DNA of 20,938 bases, taken from Cyanobacteria bacterium OH_CDB_20. GTDB taxonomy: Bacteria > Cyanobacteriota > Vampirovibrionia > Gastranaerophilales > Gastranaerophilaceae. The notes under the pieces were generated by a model that saw nothing but the letters and a program-made list of their open reading frames with translations, ran no database searches and was not told where the DNA came from. Where the stretch lies: assembly GCA_023415935.1 (NCBI GenBank), contig JAEZIX010000111.1:1-20938 (forward strand), given 5' to 3'. Shown in pieces: positions 15,657-20,938 of this stretch. A program made the position numbers and the translations under genes. Every line of letters begins with the position of its first letter. Positions within the stretch are counted from its first letter, which is position 1.

Positions 15657-17093
15657 CTATGCAACCGGTCTTTTGCTTATGGCTTCACGAATCCAATCAG
15701 GGTTCTTTGATATAGGGTTGCTAGTATTCAACTTGTTCTTAAAAACCGCCCTGATATCTCTTGAATCAGTTTGAATGTTTGATTTCGGCTTTTCTTGTTT
15801 TTTTCCGTTTTTAACTTCTTGATTATATCTGTATTGCGTCCACAAACGAGTGATGCCTGAGAGTAAAAAGCCCATAAATACTAAGCTGAATGCATATGGA
15901 ACCGCAGTTACCAATGCTTTTTCTTTTACAAGCCTGTTAAACTCTTTTTGAATGGTTGTTTTGTTAGTTTTAGCAGCAGTTTCTGCTATTTGAGGTAAAT
16001 CTTTTAATGAAGGGATTTCTTTAAAAGCACCATCTGCTCCTTTTTTGATTAAATCAGGGAATTTATTTTTTGCAGCAAGAATGTGCTTGAACGCTGAGTC
16101 AAAAGCAGAGCTTCCAAAAATTGTATATAAAACTACTAGTGGAACTCTTGTCCAAACTTCAAGTTTATCGAGTCTTCCTCTATCGCCTGCAGCTGAGCTG
16201 TAGCCAAAAAGTCCTGATATTGTTGTAATTGCAAGTTGACCTTTGCTTAAAGCAAGTTTCCCGTTATTAGAACCAAAATCAGAACTTACATAAGTTTCAA
16301 GGAATTTGTTTAGTTTTGGTGATTTAATTCCAAATTTCTTAAGCCCTTTTGCAAGTGTAAGTCCAGGTTCTAAAATCGCTTCACTTACTTTTTGGAGTGG
16401 TTTATATTTGTGTCCGACAGCTCCTAAAGCAAGGCTTGCACCTAGCGCAACTGCTGAGAAGATTCCGGCATTTCTAAGGTGTTTTTTAGCGCTTTTTTCT
16501 ACTCGTTCTTGTTGAGTTTTATTTTCATCTTGTTCTTTGTTTAGGTTAGCAATGTTATTGAAATCACTCTTTTTAAAGACTTTTAGTGTAAACAGGTTTT
16601 TTGCAAAACTTAAAGCATATTCAGCTGCTGGGATACAAGCGCAGCTTAAAACAATAGCTGCTTTTAATGGGATCGCTCTTTTTGCAATACCGCTATTTAC
16701 TAGATTAGTGTCTTTTAATATTTCACTTGCTCTTTTTGGTAGTTGTTCGTTTATTTGGCTTCGTAGAGCCTTTGGTGCCATTTTAGAAAAGATATGTTTT
16801 CTTGCGATTTTTTCACCTAAAATAGGCGGTGCAAAGTAGAAAATTGCAGATTCTAGAAACTCTAAAAAACTCATTTCGGCAAAGTCTGCTTTGCTTCTAG
16901 TAAATATTGCCTTAGGAAACCAGTTTGTTGCGGTATCTTGTATAAATCTTGTTGATGAAAGATTTTCTTGAGATTTTACAAATAAAAGCGGCAATTTAAG
17001 CGCTTTGTCTATTCCATTAACAAGTGCCTGCGGGTTTGTTCCAAAGTTTATGCTTTTGTGTTGTTTCGGTGTGTTTTGAATATTAGTTATCAT
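15657..17093 (-). CDS. hydrophobic protein of unknown function with N-terminal INFG motif
   Basis: I do not recognise this 478-aa protein. The N-terminus is polar and contains KSINFGTNPQ at 13-22. Several hydrophobic segments could span or embed in a membrane: about 141-163, 209-227, 313-331 and 393-416. Between them are lysine-rich helical stretches (about 185-207 and 341-392) and a basic, disordered-looking tail with many Lys, Asn and Ser. It resembles lineage-restricted membrane-associated proteins rather than a transporter. The ATG has only a weak AGAAAG ribosome binding site. No convincing promoter lies in the 30 bases between the upstream terminator and the start, so expression may depend on read-through from the methionine-rich leader region. 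It converges with the metallophosphatase gene, 17 bases apart. Confidence 0.65.
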   Translation of the reverse strand: MITNIQNTPKQHKSINFGTNPQALVNGIDKALKLPLLFVKSQENLSSTRFIQDTATNWFPKAIFTRSKADFAEMSFLEFLESAIFYFAPPILGEKIARKHIFSKMAPKALRSQINEQLPKRASEILKDTNLVNSGIAKRAIPLKAAIVLSCACIPAAEYALSFAKNLFTLKVFKKSDFNNIANLNKEQDENKTQQERVEKSAKKHLRNAGIFSAVALGASLALGAVGHKYKPLQKVSEAILEPGLTLAKGLKKFGIKSPKLNKFLETYVSSDFGSNNGKLALSKGQLAITTISGLFGYSSAAGDRGRLDKLEVWTRVPLVVLYTIFGSSAFDSAFKHILAAKNKFPDLIKKGADGAFKEIPSLKDLPQIAETAAKTNKTTIQKEFNRLVKEKALVTAVPYAFSLVFMGFLLSGITRLWTQYRYNQEVKNGKKQEKPKSNIQTDSRDIRAVFKNKLNTSNPISKNPDWIREAISKRPVA

Positions 17094-17122
17094 TTTATAT
17101 CTTTCTACAATTATCTGTTTAC

Positions 17123-17156
17123 AAAAAAAGACCGCCTACTGTGACAGGCGGTCTTT
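17123..17156 (-). terminator. intrinsic terminator after the second Met-rich ORF
   Basis: On the minus strand, AAAGACCGCCT (17156-17146) pairs with AGGCGGTCTTT (17137-17127) around an 8-base loop. The stem is an 11-bp perfect match followed by a run of seven Ts (17129-17123). It lies 30 bases upstream of the 478-aa ORF, not at the end of a long gene. Confidence 0.88.
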
Positions 17157-17177
17157 GTGAAGTTTGCTTTACTTTAA

Positions 17178-17270
17178 CTATGGGATGTTACAGTAAAAAA
17201 TACGCCTGTCAAACTCTGACATACACATCATCATTAACATCATCATCATATTTTTTACGTTTGCTATCAT
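17178..17270 (-). CDS. methionine-rich micropeptide or leader peptide 2 (30 aa)
   Basis: A 30-codon ORF starting at ATG 17268-17270 and stopping at TAG 17178-17180. AGGACT (17275-17280) is a well-placed ribosome binding site. The predicted peptide starts MIANVKN, continues MMMMLMMMCM, and ends SEFDRRIFYCNIP. Nine of 30 residues are Met, with cysteines at 16 and 27. The core follows MMMxMMMxM, as in the upstream peptide, but with different intervening residues. It is followed by an intrinsic terminator whose 5' arm is complementary to codons just after the Met run, as in an attenuator. It could instead be a stand-alone membrane-active or metal-binding peptide. Coding is supported by the ribosome binding site and the repeated pattern; no homologue is known to me. 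Confidence 0.5.
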   Translation of the reverse strand: MIANVKNMMMMLMMMCMSEFDRRIFYCNIP

Positions 17271-17309
17271 TTTAAGTCCTATTTCCGATTTCTAATTTTA
17301 TTTCTAACT

Positions 17310-17345
17310 AAAAAGACGATCTGTTTTTTGAAACAGACCGTCTTT
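17310..17345 (-). terminator. intrinsic terminator after the first Met-rich ORF
   Basis: On the minus strand, AAAGACGGTCTGTTT (17345-17331) pairs with AAACAGATCGTCTTT (17326-17312), with one G-U pair and a 4-base loop, giving a 15-bp stem. Ts continue to 17310 for a run of five. The outer stem resembles that of the second terminator (AAAGAC...GTCTTT). Confidence 0.82.
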
Positions 17346-17373
17346 GAAACTTTATTTATGTTACAACAAAGAA

Positions 17374-17439
17374 CTAAGCCTGCTTCCTCACAGCCATTTG
17401 CATCATCATTTGCATCATCATAGTTCTGTTGTTTTTCAA
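17374..17439 (-). CDS. methionine-rich micropeptide or leader peptide 1 (21 aa)
   Basis: A 21-codon ORF read from TTG (17437-17439) to TAG (17374-17376). AAGGAA (17447-17452) is spaced 7 bases before the TTG, which is why this start is chosen over the ATG at 17419-17421. The predicted peptide is MKNNRT, then MMMQMMMQM, then AVRKQA: 8 of 21 residues are Met and the ends are basic. It has its own promoter about 30 bases upstream and its own terminator 29 bases downstream, making a complete, roughly 150-base transcription unit. The core pattern MMMxMMMxM recurs in the next ORF with different x residues, arguing against simple microsatellite noise. Function unknown; leader peptide, metal-binding peptide and small-RNA explanations are all open. 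Confidence 0.5.
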   Translation of the reverse strand: MKNNRTMMMQMMMQMAVRKQA

Positions 17440-17466
17440 TTTATTTTTCCTTATTAAACTTTATAC

Positions 17467-17495
17467 ATTAAAAACCAAACGGCAGGCTTTGTCAA
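17467..17495 (-). promoter_or_regulatory. sigma70-like promoter driving the Met-rich ORF region
   Basis: On the minus strand a consensus TTGACA (17490-17495) is followed after 17 bases by TTTAAT (17467-17472), a one-mismatch -10. Transcription would start near 17460, just before the ribosome binding site at 17447-17452. Confidence 0.65.
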
Positions 17496-17528
17496 CCCTA
17501 TTGATTAAGTTTTTATAAGCTAAATTCT

Positions 17529-19019
17529 TTAGATAGTAGGGTTTGTCTTTTTTATAGATACGTAATATGTTGCGTAATAAACGAGCATCAAAATTATTGA
17601 TTCTATAATTGAAGGAATAATACTTATTTTTTGCATTAATAGGTAAATTATTCCTGCTGGGATAAATGACAGAGTAATGTAAGCAATTTGTTTATATGGG
17701 ATTTGCCATTTTAAGTCATCAACAACAATAAACACACTTAAAAGGAAATACAGCGCATTTCCGCATAATGTTGCTATACCTAAGCCTAATAATCCCATTT
17801 TAGGAATTAGTATTATGTTAAAAGCAAGTCCTGCAACTGCAGAGATTATTCTTATTATCGTATTTATATATGTTTTTTTACTCAATATGTACTGCAGAGT
17901 TGTGAATTCTGATAGCGAAAGGAAAAATACAGAAAACGCTAGATATGGAACAAGAATGTATGCATCCATAAATTTTTTATCTGCAAGAAGCATTATGACC
18001 TGTTTTGAATATAAACAATAAATTGAAATAATAGGTAGTGATATTAGCATAAAATATCCAGTAAGTTTTGATATTAATGGTCTTACGTCAAACTTCTCCT
18101 CATAAAGGTTTATTATTCTTGGTACAGCGGCAATTGTTATTATGACAAAAAATGTCATAAGTATTGAAAAAGTTACGTTATAGCCTACTCCTACAAGCCC
18201 TACTTCTTTAATGCCGTTTATGTGCATCATTATAAATTTGTCGCTTTGATTAATTCCCCAAAGGCTTATTGATGTTATTGCAAGCGGAATTCCGTATTTA
18301 ACTAAGGATGAAAGTATTTCAACTTTAGGTTTTGTGTACTTAAGGTACTTCATTATATTTGTTTGATAAACTAAAACAATATCTGTTATTAGGATAGAAA
18401 TCCCCATACTAACAAGTATTGAATAAGCTCCCCAGTGAAAATATTTTATGAAAACAACAGAAAGCCCTATTGTCATTATCTGGTTTACTATCGTTGATAT
18501 TGTGTATGCGTTAGGTTTTATCTGTGCTCTTAAAATCTGGAAGAATAGTGCCCTTATTGCAACAGGAATTATCAATAATAAAACAATATAAAAAGCTTTC
18601 TCTGGGATTTTAAATAAATCATAGAACTTGCTGAAAGGCGAAAGAGCAAAAGCTGAAACAAACATCAACCCCATATTTATTGCAAGCAAAAGAAGTAAAG
18701 TCGACATGTATTTTGGCATATCTTCTTTGATTTCGTGGTGGTGGAAAAAACGTAACCCGCTTAGCCCAATCCAGTCAGAAAAAATTATACACATAAAAGA
18801 GAGAAACGCTATTGCTAAAGTATAAATGCCGTATTGTTCTGTTGAGAGAAGTTTTGTATAAACGCTAATAGTAGCTGCATTTCCAAGTAGGCCACATAAC
18901 TTTGATGGTGAATATTTTATCATATCTTTAAAGGTGTTTTTTATAGATACGTTAAGAATACTCTCATAAGAATCTTTTGAAAGCTCTATGGTATTTTTTT
19001 CTTTTATAACTTCCAGCAT
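17529..19019 (-). CDS. polysaccharide flippase (Wzx/MVF-like, oligosaccharide flippase family)
   Basis: A 496-aa integral membrane protein with about 12-14 hydrophobic helices. It begins with a polar stretch of about 30 residues, then NTFKDMIKYSPSKLCGLLGNAATISVYTKLLSTEQYGIYTLA, the signature opening of polysaccharide export flippases (PF01943-type): the first helix followed by the LSTEQYG turn. These proteins move lipid-linked glycans across the inner membrane. The gene starts 3 bases after the TpsB stop and is probably in the same transcript; the ribosome binding site is only a weak purine-rich stretch in the tpsB end. It could serve the same surface glycan as the UDP-xylose genes at the start of the window, but no glycosyltransferase cluster flanks it. 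The start could also be a later Met near residue 33. Confidence 0.85.
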   Translation of the reverse strand: MLEVIKEKNTIELSKDSYESILNVSIKNTFKDMIKYSPSKLCGLLGNAATISVYTKLLSTEQYGIYTLAIAFLSFMCIIFSDWIGLSGLRFFHHHEIKEDMPKYMSTLLLLLAINMGLMFVSAFALSPFSKFYDLFKIPEKAFYIVLLLIIPVAIRALFFQILRAQIKPNAYTISTIVNQIMTIGLSVVFIKYFHWGAYSILVSMGISILITDIVLVYQTNIMKYLKYTKPKVEILSSLVKYGIPLAITSISLWGINQSDKFIMMHINGIKEVGLVGVGYNVTFSILMTFFVIITIAAVPRIINLYEEKFDVRPLISKLTGYFMLISLPIISIYCLYSKQVIMLLADKKFMDAYILVPYLAFSVFFLSLSEFTTLQYILSKKTYINTIIRIISAVAGLAFNIILIPKMGLLGLGIATLCGNALYFLLSVFIVVDDLKWQIPYKQIAYITLSFIPAGIIYLLMQKISIIPSIIESIILMLVYYATYYVSIKKTNPTI

Positions 19020-19022
19020 TAC

Positions 19023-20894
19023 CTATAGTTTTTCTTTTGTTTCTTCTTTTTCTATTTTAACTTTATCTTTTGCTATTTTCCACTGTACGAGTTTGTAAAA
19101 ATCAGGAGTTAAAGAAAGTTCAAAGTGAAATCTTCCTGATTGTTGGACGGCTTCGTGGCTATTTCTTATGAAAGGAAAGCCCCAATAAACTCTTGCAGTT
19201 AAATCCCCTGGCAATTCAGCCCTTAATCCTAAGCCACCGCTGAGTAACATATCATTAGCATTGTAGCCTTCTTTTCCAGGGCCTTCTCCTTTAAACGGGA
19301 ATACAGTTGCTTGATCCATAAATACAGCGCCTTTTACATATTTTCCGATGAAAGGAATTCTTTTTTCTTCTTTTGTTTTCTTGTCTTTAACTTTTATTGT
19401 TGAAGGTGCAATAGGGAACATAAGCTCACCACTTAGGAAATAGCCTGATTTACCAATTAACAGACCTTCAGAATATCCTCTTACTGTAGCAAGCCCACCT
19501 GATTGGAACTGATCGATATAAGGAACTACTTTTTCTGGGATGAATTGATAATTTGTCCTGAATTGACCTACTATTCCGTGTCCGAAATCATGCAATCTTA
19601 TCAATGCGCCTTCGTATTTAAAGTAATGAGATGCATCACTGAATATCGGGAAAGCCTGATAGACACTTTGTGTTAAATACCAAATACCTCTTTTGGAATC
19701 GTATTTTGCATTAATCGAGCCTTGTGTACTAGTTACTTTATCTGTGTATAAGTCCACGTTATCAAATGATGTAGTTGCTTGTTTATAGTTAGCAGCTGCA
19801 ATACCCGTGAGTTCAAATCTTGGTGTTCTAACAAGAGGATGCATATAATATAAAGCATAATTTTGAGATCGGCTCTTTATGTGGAACATTGAAAAATCGC
19901 CTGATGTAATTTCTGCAAAACTTGAAGAATATGTGAAGCCTACTCTGCCATCATATTTATTAACAGGAATGCTATAGTTTACAAAAGGAGTAACTGAGCT
20001 TCTGCTCAAGTATGCACCGGTTGTTAAGGTATCTCTATAACCAAAAAGACTGTCAGCTTGCATCATAAGCCCGGCTCTTTGTTTACCGATGGTGGTTCTT
20101 CCTGCGTTATCATAAAATGCGCTTAATCTGTATGGAAATTCTTCTTCTGTTTTTATATTTATATCTGTTGTTTCGTCAACTTCACCAGGTCGCAAATCAG
20201 CTTTTAGTTTGACCCCTTGATTATATCTGTTGAATTTTATAATATCTTGTTCAAGTCTTACAATGTCAAAAACATTCCCGGGTTCTTCCTGTATTCTTTT
20301 TTGAATATAAGAATCTTTAGTCCATCTGTTATCTACAATTGAAATTTGTCCCGTTTTACCTTCTACAAGTGTTATTTTGATAGTTCCGTTATCTATTGTT
20401 TGTTCAGTAAGAAATGCACGTGCAGTTACAAAACCTTTTAGTGCATAATTGTAGTTTATTTCATCAACTACAGCTTGAATATCTCCTATAAATACATTTT
20501 TGCCTTCAAGTTCTTTTGCATATGCATTTAATTCTTCTTCGGAAAAAATTTGGGAAGGTGAAAACTCTATTTTATCTACGAAAACGCCTTTTGATTGGTA
20601 TTCTGTAACCTTAGCTCTTATAATTGGTTCCGAGGGTACACCTGGGAAATTTTCAATTGCTTCAGACTTATTTTTGTCATTTGTTTTTTCTTTTTTCTTG
20701 CGGTCTTGGAACGTCTGAAAATCTTGTGTTTCTTTGTTTATAAGCTGCCTTTGTTTAATTAAATCCATATCATGCACATTAATAGAGCTTGCATCAGCTC
20801 CAGCAGGGAGCTCAATTGCGCACGCTAAATGCTGTATTGAAAGAAATAATACAAAAGCCGTACAAATAGAACGTATGTAGCTTATTTTCTTCAT
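19023..20894 (-). CDS. TpsB outer-membrane transporter (ShlB/FhaC/HecB family)
   Basis: A 623-aa Omp85-superfamily protein for two-partner secretion. It has a signal peptide (MKKISYIRSI, hydrophobic core, cleavage likely after ACA at 24-26), a charged linker with a Lys/Glu-rich stretch at about 65-80, POTRA domains at about 105-185 and 188-255, and a beta-barrel from about 260. The barrel includes the conserved GGLATVRGYSEG motif (VRGY, lid-loop region) and alternating aromatic strands to the C-terminus. Such proteins export a large TpsA adhesin or cytolysin, or another POTRA-recognised substrate. No TpsA gene is visible, so it must lie outside the window or elsewhere. It shows that the cell has an outer membrane. 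The ATG at 20892-20894 is preceded by GGAAACGAGAAG; the promoter is not seen before the window ends. Confidence 0.88.
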   Translation of the reverse strand: MKKISYIRSICTAFVLFLSIQHLACAIELPAGADASSINVHDMDLIKQRQLINKETQDFQTFQDRKKKEKTNDKNKSEAIENFPGVPSEPIIRAKVTEYQSKGVFVDKIEFSPSQIFSEEELNAYAKELEGKNVFIGDIQAVVDEINYNYALKGFVTARAFLTEQTIDNGTIKITLVEGKTGQISIVDNRWTKDSYIQKRIQEEPGNVFDIVRLEQDIIKFNRYNQGVKLKADLRPGEVDETTDINIKTEEEFPYRLSAFYDNAGRTTIGKQRAGLMMQADSLFGYRDTLTTGAYLSRSSVTPFVNYSIPVNKYDGRVGFTYSSSFAEITSGDFSMFHIKSRSQNYALYYMHPLVRTPRFELTGIAAANYKQATTSFDNVDLYTDKVTSTQGSINAKYDSKRGIWYLTQSVYQAFPIFSDASHYFKYEGALIRLHDFGHGIVGQFRTNYQFIPEKVVPYIDQFQSGGLATVRGYSEGLLIGKSGYFLSGELMFPIAPSTIKVKDKKTKEEKRIPFIGKYVKGAVFMDQATVFPFKGEGPGKEGYNANDMLLSGGLGLRAELPGDLTARVYWGFPFIRNSHEAVQQSGRFHFELSLTPDFYKLVQWKIAKDKVKIEKEETKEKL

Positions 20895-20938
20895 CTTCTC
20901 GTTTCCACATTTTTACCCTATCACAAATTTCAAAATTT

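Noticed and set aside
17220..17421. CAT/ATG trinucleotide runs as a simple microsatellite or CRISPR-like repeat.
   Set aside because: The runs are short, interrupted at matching spacing by different codons, framed by ribosome binding sites and stop codons, and there are no regular repeat-spacer units.
17358..17423. Plus-strand ORF reading through the same region as Met-rich peptide 1 (starts MLQQRTKP, ends with repeats of FASS).
   Set aside because: It has no ribosome binding site, and the promoter and terminator with its T-run are oriented on the minus strand, so the minus-strand reading is better supported.
17376..17489. Inverted repeat AAGCCTGC (17376-17383) and GCAGGCTT (17482-17489) flanking the first mini-ORF, as a possible miniature mobile element end.
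   Set aside because: Only 8 bp long, one copy lies in the promoter spacer, and no target-site duplication or further terminal similarity is visible.

Overview
The window reads as a chromosomal segment of a low-GC, Gram-negative-type bacterium. The best guess is a gut member of Melainabacteria/Vampirovibrionia (Gastranaerophilales), the non-photosynthetic sisters of Cyanobacteria. The reasons are indirect: an AT-rich genome, an outer-membrane TpsB porin with a signal peptide, anaerobe-style ferredoxin-nitroreductase and sulfur-transfer proteins, and several proteins with a short N-terminal '(I)xF(K)G' motif that I associate with that lineage. This assignment is inferred from recall and was not tested. 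No rRNA, tRNA, CRISPR array, insertion sequence or phage gene was seen.

Layout. 1-2249 (+): a two-gene UDP-sugar operon, UDP-xylose synthase plus UDP-glucose 6-dehydrogenase, which together convert UDP-glucose to UDP-xylose. 2253-3562 (-): arsR plus an ArsP/SO_0444-type metal(loid) permease, with a clear promoter and a palindromic operator over its -10. 3670-7658 (+): a TPR/GT9-like protein, a 65-aa unknown small protein, an AhpD-like protein, a CheR-like methyltransferase and a ferredoxin-nitroreductase fusion. 7663-10863: a divergent sulfur/peroxide module, with an ArsR regulator and a Bcp peroxiredoxin on the minus strand and a four-domain CoA-disulfide reductase/rhodanese/TusA/DsrE protein on the plus strand. 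The two sides are separated by a 40-bp near-perfect palindrome that carries both promoters. 10890-13958 (-): a UvrD-type helicase fused to a RecB-type Fe-S nuclease. 14083-15639 (+): a UshA/5'-nucleotidase-like metallophosphatase without a signal peptide. 15657-17093 (-): an unrecognised hydrophobic protein. 17094-17528: a 435-bp gap with no long gene. 17529-20894 (-): a polysaccharide flippase and a TpsB transporter.

The gap at 17094-17528 is the most unusual part. On the minus strand it holds a sigma70-like promoter, a 21-codon ORF, an intrinsic terminator, a 30-codon ORF, and a second intrinsic terminator, followed by the unknown membrane protein gene. Both tiny ORFs have good ribosome binding sites. 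Their predicted peptides share the pattern MMMxMMMxM although the x residues differ. The second ORF and its terminator also contain mutually exclusive complementary segments arranged like a classical attenuator (1:2, 2:3 and 3:4 pairings). The set could be a methionine-codon-sensing leader, a pair of methionine-rich (perhaps metal-binding) micropeptides, or small RNAs. I know of no described equivalent.

How the genes may work together: UDP-xylose supply, a flippase and a GT9-like protein fit surface glycan biosynthesis. Two separate ArsR circuits handle metal(loid) efflux and reactive sulfur/peroxide stress. The remaining genes look like housekeeping or lineage-specific functions.
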